DNA of 64,000 nt from Candidatus Aminicenantes bacterium UBA6072 (GCA_002436105.1 DIXU01000020.1:1-64000), one strand, 5' to 3'; positions 8,108 to 15,215 are shown, counted from the first letter of the stretch. Notes: a model not told the origin generated them from the sequence alone. Numbers and translations are program-made.

Positions 8108-8716
8108 TCAGCGCATCAGGTAAAACGCCAACCCCACGCTGGCATAACTGCGGGCGTTATCATTGAGGGCGATGCCGAACTCGGCCAGGAAATCGAGGTC
8201 GTTGCTGATGCGGTACTCGATCCCCGGCACGAGATGCGCCAGGGTGTAGTTGTTGCCGTTCTTGATGGAATCGAAGGCGAGCATCAGGCCCCCATAGACC
8301 TCCAGGTTCTTCGCCGGCTTGGTGCTGGCCAGGAGCGCGGCGTCGATGCCCTTGCTGTCCCCGCCGCCGTTGACGTCGGTCATGTGTCCGCCCAGCGCCG
8401 CCGAGACGTTGAAATTCTCCCCCTTGAGGAACCAATACTCCAGATCGACCCCGAAGTATTTGAGGCCCTTGAAGAACGCGGCCTTGGCTTCGATGTCGAG
8501 GCTCGACGTGAGCCCGTAGCCGAAACGGCTGGCCACGCCCCACAGCGAGTCCCCGCCGTTCTTGCCGAACAGCACGGTCGGGAAAACGGCCAGCTTGAGA
8601 TTGCCCTTGTTGATGGTCTCGGCCGAGTTCATCAGCACCTGCTGCGCGGAGACCGGGACAGCCGCCACGGCCAGAAACAGCGCCGCGGCCAGGATAATAA
8701 TGAGTTTTTTTAACAT
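8108..8716 (-). CDS. Small exported beta-barrel-like protein under sigma-54 promoter
   Basis: I place the start at 8716, six bases after GGAGG, giving 202 residues; an in-frame ATG 27 bases upstream lacks a ribosome site. The signal peptide (KKLIIILAAALFLAVAAVPVSAQ) is followed by alternating short hydrophobic strands: LDIEAKAAFFKGLKYFGVD, FNVSAALGGHM, LEVYGGLMLAF, and it ends SYASVGLAFYLMR with an aromatic near-terminal pattern. These are typical of an 8-stranded outer-membrane barrel. No named family is recognised. It is monocistronic between a consensus -24/-12 promoter (8763-8778) and a strong terminator. Control by the nearby sigma-54 regulator is likely, making it an envelope component of that stress regulon. 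Confidence 0.75.
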   Translation of the reverse strand: MLKKLIIILAAALFLAVAAVPVSAQQVLMNSAETINKGNLKLAVFPTVLFGKNGGDSLWGVASRFGYGLTSSLDIEAKAAFFKGLKYFGVDLEYWFLKGENFNVSAALGGHMTDVNGGGDSKGIDAALLASTKPAKNLEVYGGLMLAFDSIKNGNNYTLAHLVPGIEYRISNDLDFLAEFGIALNDNARSYASVGLAFYLMR

Positions 8717-8762
8717 GTAAAACCTCCATTTTAAATGTTTCAACTATTACATATATTAACCA

Positions 8763-8778
8763 AGCAATTTTAGTGCCA
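8763..8778 (-). promoter_or_regulatory. Sigma-54 (-24/-12) promoter
   Basis: On the minus strand TGGCACTAAAATTGCT matches the sigma-54 consensus almost completely: GG at 8777-8776, ten bases, GC at 8765-8764. The transcript would start near 8752, about 36 bases before the ATG at 8716. Nothing else is recognised in the spacer 8779-8975. Confidence 0.85.
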
Positions 8779-8975
8779 GGCAACAGGAAGATCCCCGACG
8801 GCTTCAGGTATTCGATTTTCCGGGCAATCCCATTCGGTTCGGTTCCAACGGAAGGGATTCGGAAAAAAAACACGTCCTGAAGGGCAAGAAATATCCCAGT
8901 TCGCAGGAAACCACCCTTCTTTGTGGGACTTTCAGTTTCCTGCCCAGCGCTTGGCGATCCCTCTTCAGGGAAATG

Positions 8976-9389
8976 TCAGAAAACTCCGGGAGGTTTGCCG
9001 GCGGCAGGGCCAATGTGGCCATGAGGCGAGCGGATCATCTGGGCGACGATCCTGCTCAAATCCGAAAAATCGTCCTCTGTCTGGCTTAAAAATCGCGGCC
9101 TTAAAAGATGGGCCAGCTTGATGGTGTCGTCCTCCCGGTCGGGAAGCACCAGGATGATATAGATCTCGGTCAGCATTTCGCGGAATGCCTGCATTTTCAA
9201 CAGTTCCTCGCGGTCGACCGCGGCCAGGACCATGATGGAATTCGGTTCGACGATGCTGCGCAGCCGCTCGCGAAAATCCTCCAGCGTGACGAAGCGCTCG
9301 ACCGCTTCTCCCTGGGCCACGGATCGGATCGCCGCATCCAGCCTGTTTTCACTTTCGTCATTTTTGCTCGCATAGAAAAGGAGTTGCAT
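8976..9389 (-). CDS. Hypothetical protein, possible degenerate receiver fold
   Basis: The protein has 137 residues and starts 14 bases after the beginning of AAGGAGGTACAACG. It has no signal peptide. The alternation of short strands and helices (MQLLFYAS, SIMVLAAVD, IYIILVLPDREDD, then LLRPRFLSQ) is reminiscent of a CheY-like fold, but no phosphoacceptor Asp or Lys motif is in place. It lies 114 bases downstream of the sigma-54 response regulator on the same strand and may be read with it. A weak -24/-12-like site (TGGCA, ten-base spacing, but GA instead of GC) lies at about 9449-9464. No homologous family is recalled. A partner or modulator of the regulator is a guess from position. Confidence 0.6.
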   Translation of the reverse strand: MQLLFYASKNDESENRLDAAIRSVAQGEAVERFVTLEDFRERLRSIVEPNSIMVLAAVDREELLKMQAFREMLTEIYIILVLPDREDDTIKLAHLLRPRFLSQTEDDFSDLSRIVAQMIRSPHGHIGPAAGKPPGVF

Positions 9390-9502
9390 GTTCGTTGTAC
9401 CTCCTTATAAAAAACCAGGCACTCTTTCTTGGCTAACGATAAATCTCAATCAAGTTTGATGCCAATTCCAAATGGGGGCAGCGCTCCGGGTCAGGGCCCG
9501 GA

Positions 9503-10921
9503 TCAAGCCGGTGGGAATTTGGATGACAGCCGGTGTTTTTTCAGCAGCGCGTACAACCGCGAGCGGGACACGCCGGAAACCCGGCAGGCTTCGTCGATAT
9601 TGCCGGCGGCGGATGCCATCAGGTCCGCAAGATACTTCTTGTCCGCCGCTGAAACGGCGGCGCGATGAAACTCCCTCATGGAGGACAGCGTTGCGGGAAC
9701 GGCCGTCTGGTTCTCGGGGTCTTCCTGAAGCCCATGCTTCCTTTGAATGCCGTTGCGCGCCACCTGGATGCGGATATAGGAGGGCAGGTGGAGCGGGTAG
9801 AGGATGGGCTCCTCCTTGGCGGCGAGCAAGGCCTTTTCCAGGGCCTGGATCAGCTCGCGGACGTTCCCCGGCCATTTGTAATTGCTGACGGTATTCCAGA
9901 ATTCCTGTGAGAACCCCTTGGGTTCCAGCCCGAAGCGCTGGCACAGGGTACCCATGTAATGCAGGGTCAATTCCTTGAGGTCTTCCAGGCATTCCCGCAG
10001 GGGCGGCAGCTCGATCACCAGCGATCGCAGCCGGAAGAGCAGGTCCTCGCGGAAAAGCCCCTGCTGCACCAGGTTTTCCAGGCTGCGGTTGGTCGCCGCC
10101 ACCAGCCTGAAATCGCTGGCGGCCTCCTGGCTTCCTCCCACCGGGCGGAAGCGGTGCTCCTGGATGACCCGCAGGAAGGTCTTCTGGATCGTCAGCGGCA
10201 GCTCGCCGATCTCGTCGAGGAACAGGGTACCCTTGTCGGCCTGTTTGACCAGGCCATCCTGGCTGACGTAGGCGCCGGTGAAGGAGCCGCGCACATGTCC
10301 GAAAAGAACGCTTTCCACCAGCGTCTCCGGCAGCGCCGTGCAGTCGACGATCACAAAATTGCCCTGCGCCCTGCGGCTGTTGCTGTGGATCGCCTTGGCA
10401 AAAAGCTCCTTCCCGGTCCCGCTCTCGCCGGTGATGAGGACATTGACATCGCTTTGCGCCGCCTGGGCCAGCAGTTCAAAGCTGTCATCCAGGTGTTTCG
10501 AGCCGCCGATGATGTCCTTCCTGTCCAGAGCTATTGGGGTTTTCTTGATCCCTTTTTCGGCCTTGTACTCCAGGATCCGGGCAACGTGCAGGCGGATGAT
10601 TTCCAGCGGGACCGGCTTTTCGAGATAATCCCAGGCGCCGTTGGTGATGGCGTGCTCCGCTTCATCGGGATTGCCGAAGCCGGTGATGATGATGATCTCC
10701 GGGGAGTAGCCGCTGGACTTCAATTTGGGTATGATGTCCAGGCCGGAGCCGTCGGGGAGCTGCGCCTCAAGGAAAACAACGGCAAAAGGCGTTGACCGGG
10801 CTTTCTGCAGCCCCTCGGCAAGCGTAGGGGCGATCGTCGGCGCATGCCCCATCTGGCTCACGGCGTTGCTGATCCTCTCGCCGCTCGCCTTGTCCGAATG
10901 AATCACCAGGACATTTTCCAT
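9503..10921 (-). CDS. Sigma-54 dependent response regulator (NtrC family) with Glu at the phosphorylation site
   Basis: I take the ATG at 10921 (472 residues, GGAAG 8 bases upstream); an ATG at 10936 would add five residues and be near-leaderless. Residues about 2-115 are a receiver domain, but the phosphoacceptor position reads FLEAQLP (Glu52 where Asp is normal) and the N-terminal acidic pair is IHSD; ITGFG and YLEKP are kept. The AAA+ domain has Walker A GESGTGKE, a GSFTGA sigma-54 contact loop (GAFTGA variant), Walker B TLFLDEIGELP and an arginine-finger region. A Fis-type helix-turn-helix (GNIDEACRVSGVSRSRLYAL) ends the protein. No histidine kinase gene is adjacent. It most likely activates the -24/-12 promoters nearby. 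The Glu may mimic phosphorylation, so activity may be set by expression or another signal. Confidence 0.93.
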   Translation of the reverse strand: MENVLVIHSDKASGERISNAVSQMGHAPTIAPTLAEGLQKARSTPFAVVFLEAQLPDGSGLDIIPKLKSSGYSPEIIIITGFGNPDEAEHAITNGAWDYLEKPVPLEIIRLHVARILEYKAEKGIKKTPIALDRKDIIGGSKHLDDSFELLAQAAQSDVNVLITGESGTGKELFAKAIHSNSRRAQGNFVIVDCTALPETLVESVLFGHVRGSFTGAYVSQDGLVKQADKGTLFLDEIGELPLTIQKTFLRVIQEHRFRPVGGSQEAASDFRLVAATNRSLENLVQQGLFREDLLFRLRSLVIELPPLRECLEDLKELTLHYMGTLCQRFGLEPKGFSQEFWNTVSNYKWPGNVRELIQALEKALLAAKEEPILYPLHLPSYIRIQVARNGIQRKHGLQEDPENQTAVPATLSSMREFHRAAVSAADKKYLADLMASAAGNIDEACRVSGVSRSRLYALLKKHRLSSKFPPA

Positions 10922-10945
10922 CGGTTTTGCTTCCATATCACAATC

Positions 10946-10954
10946 AGTTTAGCA
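10946..10954 (-). promoter_or_regulatory. Possible extended -10 promoter of the sigma-54 regulator gene
   Basis: On the minus strand TGCTAAACT (TGn plus TAAACT) ends 9 bases before the ATG at 10936. This would give either a nearly leaderless message from 10936 or a leader of about 17 bases for the ATG at 10921. No convincing -35 is seen. Confidence 0.35.
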
Positions 10955-11128
10955 AAAGATGATTTTCATTTTCAATACCCTGGCAGTTGATTTTTCATTT
11001 AGTAACTGCTGGGGACAGGAGGGAGACAGGGCGGGAAGATGTTCAACGGAAGTCAGGAATGGCCCTGTCCTTCAGGCATTTTCCCGGGCTGACCCACTGT
11101 GCGCTTTCGCCCGACATTCAGCGAGAGT

Positions 11129-11440
11129 TCATCCGAGTTTGAAAAGGATCATGAGAACTCTGATGAGCAGCAGGATCCAGCCGGCGCAAACGATGATCCA
11201 GGCGATTTGCTTGCCGAGCTTCACGCTGACCAGAAGCATGAATGCGGTCAGTATGACCAGGAATCCCAGGGGATCGACGATGCTGCTCGGGAAAGTGATT
11301 CCGGGAAACACCGCGTGAACGCCCTTGATGATCCCCAAGCCGATCTGATGGGCAAGGAAATAGATGAATGTGAGGATATTGTGCAGGATCACATTCAGGG
11401 GCTTCGCAGCCGTTGTCTCGAGAACGAATAGAGTGTTCAT
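11129..11440 (-). CDS. Small membrane protein, second gene of the BON operon
   Basis: The product has 103 residues, starting 7 bases after AAGGAGG. Two or three membrane spans are evident: ILTFIYFLAHQIGLGII, DPLGFLVILTAFMLLVSVKL, and IAWIIVCAGWILLLIRVLMIL. No charged catalytic motif is seen and I do not recognise the family. The start is only 18 bases downstream of the BON-domain gene, so it should share the sigma-54 promoter at 11887-11902 and function in the cell membrane as part of the envelope response. About 190 bases of sequence without recognised features separate its 3' end from the start of the regulator gene's upstream region. Confidence 0.7.
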   Translation of the reverse strand: MNTLFVLETTAAKPLNVILHNILTFIYFLAHQIGLGIIKGVHAVFPGITFPSSIVDPLGFLVILTAFMLLVSVKLGKQIAWIIVCAGWILLLIRVLMILFKLG

Positions 11441-11458
11441 TTTGTCTGGCCTCCTTGG

Positions 11459-11860
11459 CTATTTCGTTGCATTTTGCCGCCCACGCCCGGAGAGACCGGG
11501 AGGCGGTGATTCCGGGCCTGAATCCGCATGGGCCCTTACCTCCAGCCGGTTGTCCACGCGCTTGACTCCAGGCAGATTGGCGACCGTCTCGACGGCCAAT
11601 GCCGCATGGGGTTCCTCGGCGACGGTTCCTGTCAGCGTGACCGCGCCATCCAGTGAGAGTACCTGAATATCATCGCCTTTGAGATGGTTTTTGAACGACA
11701 GCGAGTCCCTGGCGGCCGTCACGATGCGCTCGTCGGCATTCACGGTGAACAGACGGCCGGTGAAGATCAACAAGACCAGCAACCCGGCCATCAGCAGCAG
11801 TGAAATCATTCCCGCGAGCAACGTCTCCCTGGAGATGGGTCTGATCCCGCCATTTATCAT
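11459..11860 (-). CDS. Membrane-anchored BON-domain protein
   Basis: The start at 11860 is chosen because AGGAG lies 8 bases upstream and the sigma-54 promoter at 11887-11902 would begin transcription downstream of the longer ATG (11887). This gives 133 residues. An N-terminal span (LLAGMISLLLMAGLLVLLIF) anchors the protein. Residues about 40-110 are a BON domain (ADERIVTAARDSLSFKNHLK, DDIQVLSLDGAVTLTGTVAE, AVETVANLPGVKRVDNRLEV), a phospholipid-associated fold common in osmotic and envelope stress proteins such as OsmY. A Pro/Gly/Arg-rich tail follows. It is cotranscribed with the small membrane protein at 11129-11440. Confidence 0.85.
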   Translation of the reverse strand: MINGGIRPISRETLLAGMISLLLMAGLLVLLIFTGRLFTVNADERIVTAARDSLSFKNHLKGDDIQVLSLDGAVTLTGTVAEEPHAALAVETVANLPGVKRVDNRLEVRAHADSGPESPPPGLSGRGRQNATK

Positions 11861-11886
11861 GTCGATTCTCCTGTTTAAAAAAATCA

Positions 11887-11902
11887 TGCATGTTCCATGC
11901 CA
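11887..11902 (-). promoter_or_regulatory. Sigma-54 (-24/-12) promoter of the BON operon
   Basis: On the minus strand TGGCATGGAACATGCA has GG (11901-11900), exactly ten bases, then GC (11889-11888). Initiation near 11876 leaves a leader of about 17 bases to the ATG at 11860, which carries its own ribosome site. Confidence 0.8.
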
Positions 11903-12114
11903 AACAGCTTTTCATCCTTCCAAAGAAGGAACCGGCACCAGGGCAATACCCCGGAAATGCCAATCGCTATCCAGCTCGCGTTCACTCTCACCGGCAAGCC
12001 ATATCCGGGTCCCGGGATTGGCGCCAGCGGCTTTTGTGCCGGAGACGCATGGCCGGCAATGTCCCGAAAAGCAGGAATAATCCCTTTATTAAGGATTGCA
12101 TTTCAAACAGAAGA

Positions 12115-12177
12115 CTGCAAATGGTTGCGAATCCCGGGTGTGAATCCCGCAAACCACCGGTTGGCAACAGTTTGCAG
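12115..12177. promoter_or_regulatory. Nested inverted repeat, candidate activator-binding site between divergent sigma-54 promoters
   Basis: CTGCAAA (12115-12121) is mirrored by TTTGCAG (12171-12177). Inside lie GGTTGCG (12123-12129) and CGCAAACC (12148-12155), and GAATCCCG occurs twice. The block is 44 bases upstream of the -24 element at 12221 and about 210 bases from the divergent one at 11902, a suitable place for an enhancer-binding protein. No gene is convincing in the 11903-12325 spacer apart from these signals. Confidence 0.4.
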
Positions 12178-12220
12178 GGGAAAAAGCGATTACCTGTCTT
12201 GTTGAGATCCCGGAAAGTGT

Positions 12221-12236
12221 TGGCATGAGAAATGCT
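12221..12236 (+). promoter_or_regulatory. Sigma-54 (-24/-12) promoter
   Basis: TGGCATGAGAAATGCT has GG at 12222-12223, ten bases, and GC at 12234-12235. It drives the rightward gene set beginning with the 48-residue membrane peptide at 12326; the leader would be about 80 bases. Confidence 0.83.
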
Positions 12237-12325
12237 TTTAGATTTACAGCTTCTCCCTCGATCTGTCGGGCCGGCCAGGCAAAGCCGGCAGCTGGACGGG
12301 GAAAGGCGAAAAAAAGGAGGTTCAC

Positions 12326-12472
12326 ATGTTAGAGACAATTTTGGTCATTCTGGTCATTCTTTGGGCACTGGGTTTTTTCGCGTTCCATGTCGGCGGCCTG
12401 GTCCATGTTCTTCTGGTCATCGCCGCGGTGGTCCTGGTCGTGAGGTTGCTGCAGGGCAAGAAGATCTTGTAG
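12326..12472 (+). CDS. DUF5670 (lmo0937-type) small membrane protein
   Basis: This 48-residue peptide starts after AAAAAAAGGAGG at 5 bases. It begins MLETILVILVILWALGFFAF and continues with HVGGLVHVLLVIAAVVLVV, then the basic tail RLLQGKK. Length and the pattern of two hydrophobic helices separated by a glycine-rich turn with a His match the lmo0937/DUF5670 family of tiny inner-membrane proteins often found in stress regulons. It is the first gene behind the sigma-54 promoter at 12221. Its WALGFFAFH stretch resembles WAMGFFAFH of the 32-residue peptide at 15559-15657. Confidence 0.85.
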   Translation: MLETILVILVILWALGFFAFHVGGLVHVLLVIAAVVLVVRLLQGKKIL

Positions 12473-12487
12473 CTGGAATGTAACAAA

Positions 12488-13525
12488 ATGCTCCGGCCCC
12501 GGCCCCATGGTTCAAGACTCGCATTGGGCGTGATCGCCGTCATGGGCATTTTGGCTCCCTGCCTGTTTTCCGCCCAGGTTTTCAAGTACGATAAAGCCAA
12601 GCCGGAAAATGGATGTTTGATCGAGAATGTCCCCTCTGAAAAATGGCTGAAACGGAATTATTGCGGCCCGGCCTGCCTGGCCATGGTCCTCAACTATTGG
12701 GATGAAACGCATCCCTTCAGCCAGCGGCAGATCACGGAAGATATCTTTGATTCCGAGAACCAGGCGACCTACAACTCCGAGATGGTCCTGTATCCGCGCC
12801 GCAGGGGATTTGCGAGCTACTCGTTCCAGGGAAGCCTGCAGATACTGAAGGATGTCGTCGGCAAGGGCATCCCGGCGATCGTCCTGACCAAGCCCATCCG
12901 ACAGATCGCCAAGGGCCACTACCGGGTGGTCATCGGCTTTGATGATGACAGGGGCCAGGTCATCTTTCACGATCCCTTTTTCGGCAGCCGTTATGCCATG
13001 TCGTTCAAGAATTTCGGGAAGGTCTGGGAACTGGGCAAGGGGCGGAACCAGTCCCGGTGGATGTTAGCCGTAATCCCCGGGCAAAGCCCCTTCCCTTTTC
13101 CCGCCCTGCAGGATGACCCGCTGACCCCGATCAACCTGGCCACGGCCTATTACCGCCGGTCGGATTTCGTCCGCTCGCGGAAAGAGTGGGGAAAAGCCAG
13201 GGAAGCGCTGGCGGCTGATCCCTATCCGCTGTACAGCCTGGGCATGATCAGCCTGAGAGAAGGCAAGTTCGCGGAAGCCGAGGCCTATGCCCGGCAAGCC
13301 ATCGCCCTGGATGCCCGGAGCGCTTACGCCCACGATGTCCTGGGCCTGGCGTTCGCCAAGCAGGAGAAGATCGAGCCGGCGCTGCGGTCGCTGGAGCAGG
13401 CGCAGCGGCTGGCCCCGCGGGAAAAGTTCATCCGCATGCATTATCTACAGGTCAGGGCCCTGCGCATCGAAAGGGCCCGGCCGATGCAGATAAAAAAGGA
13501 GAAACAAAATGAAAAAACAGACTAA
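12488..13525 (+). CDS. Exported C39-like cysteine peptidase with TPR repeats
   Basis: The protein has 345 residues. An N-terminal signal (LALGVIAVMGILAPCLFSAQ) predicts export. Residues about 50-195 are a C39-like papain-fold domain: NYCGPACLAMVLNYW holds the catalytic Cys59, KGHYRVVIGFD holds His144, and IFHDPFFG the Asp-Pro. Residues about 210-330 contain two or three TPR helical hairpins (PINLATAYYRRSDF, PYPLYSLGMISLREGKFAEA, AYAHDVLGLAFAKQEKIEPA). No ABC transporter follows, so it is not a bacteriocin exporter; a periplasmic bacteriocin-like or peptide-processing role is possible. It is 15 bases after the DUF5670 gene and overlaps the next gene by 17 bases, so it belongs to the sigma-54 operon. 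Confidence 0.85.
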   Translation: MLRPRPHGSRLALGVIAVMGILAPCLFSAQVFKYDKAKPENGCLIENVPSEKWLKRNYCGPACLAMVLNYWDETHPFSQRQITEDIFDSENQATYNSEMVLYPRRRGFASYSFQGSLQILKDVVGKGIPAIVLTKPIRQIAKGHYRVVIGFDDDRGQVIFHDPFFGSRYAMSFKNFGKVWELGKGRNQSRWMLAVIPGQSPFPFPALQDDPLTPINLATAYYRRSDFVRSRKEWGKAREALAADPYPLYSLGMISLREGKFAEAEAYARQAIALDARSAYAHDVLGLAFAKQEKIEPALRSLEQAQRLAPREKFIRMHYLQVRALRIERARPMQIKKEKQNEKTD

Positions 13526-13742
13526 GGTCTGGAGTGCCCTGTTGATGATCGTGCTGGCCTCATCGCTCGCCATGGCCGCCGAAAAAACGGCGGCTCCGCA
13601 GCCGGAGCCGGTTCAGCTCGAGATCGGCGCGCAGGACGTGATCACGGCTTCCGATGCCGGGGGGGGGTACATGTCCACCCGGGATATCGTCATCGTCGTG
13701 GTGATCATCTTCGCCGTGATCGGCCTGATTGCGGTCCTCTGA
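13509..13742 (+). CDS. Small exported single-span membrane protein
   Basis: The 77-residue product starts within the end of the preceding gene, after AAAAAGGAG. It has a signal-like N terminus (VWSALLMIVLASSLAMA), a short Ala/Pro/Glu-rich stretch, ITASDAGGGYMST, and a C-terminal span (IVIVVVIIFAVIGLIAVL). I do not know the family; such proteins with a Gly-Tyr motif before the last span occur beside envelope-stress genes. It is translationally coupled to the C39-like peptidase. Two hairpins follow at 13773-13846. Confidence 0.7.
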   Translation: MKKQTKVWSALLMIVLASSLAMAAEKTAAPQPEPVQLEIGAQDVITASDAGGGYMSTRDIVIVVVIIFAVIGLIAVL

Positions 13743-13772
13743 CCCGGCCGCGTCAGAATTGGCTTCTGGTGG

Positions 13773-13846
13773 GGATCCGCGGGGGAATCATTCCCGCCGC
13801 GGATCCGGAGCTGGCGTCCTCTCTTTGCGGGGGAGGAGAGGACGCC
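13773..13846. other. Two strong hairpins between operon sections
   Basis: GGATCCGCGG (13773-13782) pairs with CCGCGGATCC (13797-13806), with further GGGAA/TTCCC pairing inside. The second is GGCGTCCTCTC (13813-13823) with GAGAGGACGCC (13836-13846). No T-tract follows, so they may protect mRNA ends, attenuate transcription or act as factor-dependent terminators. Confidence 0.65.
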
Positions 13847-13904
13847 CAACTCATTTCTGCCGAACATGACTGTCGGGTAATTCGGTTATACAGGAGAAGA
13901 TGAA

Positions 13905-14126
13905 ATGGATAACAAGAAGATTCTGGCGATCGTGCTGATCGCGGCCGGCGTGCTGGCGTTGGTGTATGGCGGCTTCAGTTATGTCAGTAGTACTGATACG
14001 ACCAAAATCGGACCGATCAAGATCACCACCCAGGACAAGGAGCGGGTCAATATACCTCTCTGGGCCGGCGTGGGGGCGATAGCGGTCGGCGCCGTCCTCC
14101 TGCTTGCGAAGAACAAGAAAAGCTAG
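13905..14126 (+). CDS. Two-span small membrane protein of a stress-associated family
   Basis: The 73-residue protein starts after ACAGGAGAAGATGAA. Its first span (KILAIVLIAAGVLALVYGGFS) is followed by an exterior loop with IGPIKITTQDKERVNIPLW and a second span (AGVGAIAVGAVLLLA) with a lysine-rich tail. This pattern (YGGFSY, then GPI, then K-E-R-V-N-I-P-L-W-A-G) is a widespread uncharacterised family that I have seen near CsbD and OmpA-like stress proteins. The chemistry is unknown. It is probably part of the same stress gene set, downstream of the double hairpin. Confidence 0.75.
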   Translation: MDNKKILAIVLIAAGVLALVYGGFSYVSSTDTTKIGPIKITTQDKERVNIPLWAGVGAIAVGAVLLLAKNKKS

Positions 14127-14228
14127 CCCGGGCAATGGCTGAGCCGTCGCCGATTGCCGATCCGGCAAACTGCGCGCAGAAGCGGAGAGAACCGGCTTGA
14201 TTCGATTCGTGCCCGAGAGGAGGACACC

Positions 14229-14408
14229 ATGAAATCCGGAAACAGGGACAAGGCGGAAGGCAGGTTTCACGAAGTGAAAGGCAAGGCCAAGGAGGTCGCC
14301 GGAAAACTGAGCGACAATCCCGAATTGCAAGCGGAAGGCACCGGCGAAAAACTGGCCGGCAAAGTCCAGAAGAAGATCGGCCAGGTCAAGAGAGTTTTAG
14401 GGAAATAG
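14229..14408 (+). CDS. CsbD-like stress response protein
   Basis: The start at 14229 follows GAGAGGAGGACACC, giving 59 residues. The highly charged helical sequence (DKAEGRFHEVKGKAKEVAGK, LSDNPELQAEGTGEKLAGKV, QKKIGQVKRVLGK) is characteristic of the CsbD/YjbJ family, which is among the most abundant general-stress proteins of many bacteria; its biochemical function is not known. A longer upstream reading frame lacks coding character. It lies 102 bases after the two-span protein and just upstream of the sigma-54 promoter at 14474-14489. Confidence 0.9.
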   Translation: MKSGNRDKAEGRFHEVKGKAKEVAGKLSDNPELQAEGTGEKLAGKVQKKIGQVKRVLGK

Positions 14409-14473
14409 TGAGAGACCAGGCCAGGCATGCCTTGATCGGCAGAGGCCACGCCCGCGCCAGGCTGCGAAGTAAT

Positions 14474-14489
14474 TGGCACACATAATGCT
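14474..14489 (+). promoter_or_regulatory. Sigma-54 (-24/-12) promoter of the OmpA-like gene
   Basis: TGGCACACATAATGCT has GG at 14475-14476, ten bases and GC at 14487-14488. Initiation near 14500 leaves a leader of about 47 bases to the ATG at 14547. Confidence 0.83.
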
Positions 14490-14546
14490 TTATGTATTGT
14501 GTAATCGGGGAAAGGCATGTCGTTATCTGGAAAGGAGGAGAATAAC

Positions 14547-15215
14547 ATGAGAAGAACAGTGACGTTTATCGTGGTGGTGGTATTCTTGCTGGCGGCCGTC
14601 AGCTGCGCGTCCTGGAGCAAGAAAACCAAGGGCGCCGTGATGGGCGGTGCCGGCGGCGCCGTTTTGGGCGGGGTGATCGGCCATGCCGCCGGCAACACCG
14701 TGCTCGGCGCGATCATCGGCGCGGCCGTCGGCGGCGTGGCCGGCGCCATTATCGGGAGCTACATGGACAAGCAGGCCGCGGAAATGCAGCGGGATATTGA
14801 GGGGGCCGAAGTCCAGCGCATCGGGGAGGGCATCAAGATCACCTTCGACAGCGGGATCCTTTATGACATCGACAAGTCGGACCTGCGGCCGGCCAGCAAA
14901 ACCAGCCTGACCGAGCTGGCCAAGATCCTGAACAAGTATCCCGACACCGAGATCCTGATCGAGGGCCACACGGACGACACCGGATCGGATGAGCACAACA
15001 TGGCCCTTTCCAGGGACCGCGCCCGCTCCGTGTCTTCTTACCTGGCGGCTCTCGACGTGAAGTCGGCGAGGTTCTCGATCAGCGGCCACGGCGAGACGCA
15101 GCCGATCGTGACCAATGATACGACGGAAGGCCGGCAGAAAAACCGCCGGGTGGATATCGCCGTCATCGCCAACGACAAGCTGAAAAAGGCCGCGCAAGAG
15201 CAGGCGAAGGGCTGA
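14547..15215 (+). CDS. OmpA-family lipoprotein with glycine zipper
   Basis: The ATG at 14547 has AGGAGG upstream and begins a lipoprotein signal (FIVVVVFLLAAVSC, Cys20), so it is preferred over an in-frame ATG 30 bases earlier. The protein has 222 residues. Residues about 28-75 form a glycine-zipper membrane region (GAVMGGAGGAVLGGVIG, GAIIGAAVGGVAGAIIGS). Residues about 95-210 are an OmpA C-terminal peptidoglycan-binding domain (FDSGILYDIDKSDLRPASKT, EGHTDDTGSDEHNMALSRDR, GHGETQPI, GRQKNRRVDI). It should tie the outer membrane to peptidoglycan. It is the first gene of the third sigma-54 transcription unit, followed by GlsB/YeaQ after 27 bases. Confidence 0.93.
   Translation: MRRTVTFIVVVVFLLAAVSCASWSKKTKGAVMGGAGGAVLGGVIGHAAGNTVLGAIIGAAVGGVAGAIIGSYMDKQAAEMQRDIEGAEVQRIGEGIKITFDSGILYDIDKSDLRPASKTSLTELAKILNKYPDTEILIEGHTDDTGSDEHNMALSRDRARSVSSYLAALDVKSARFSISGHGETQPIVTNDTTEGRQKNRRVDIAVIANDKLKKAAQEQAKG

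Noticed and set aside
9449..9464. Sigma-54 promoter for the 8976-9389 gene
   Set aside because: TGGCA is present and the spacing is right, but the essential -12 GC is GA; not strong enough to call.
11890..12228. Short plus-strand frames between the divergent sigma-54 promoters
   Set aside because: No ribosome site, no coding character, and the region is occupied by promoters and a candidate activator site.
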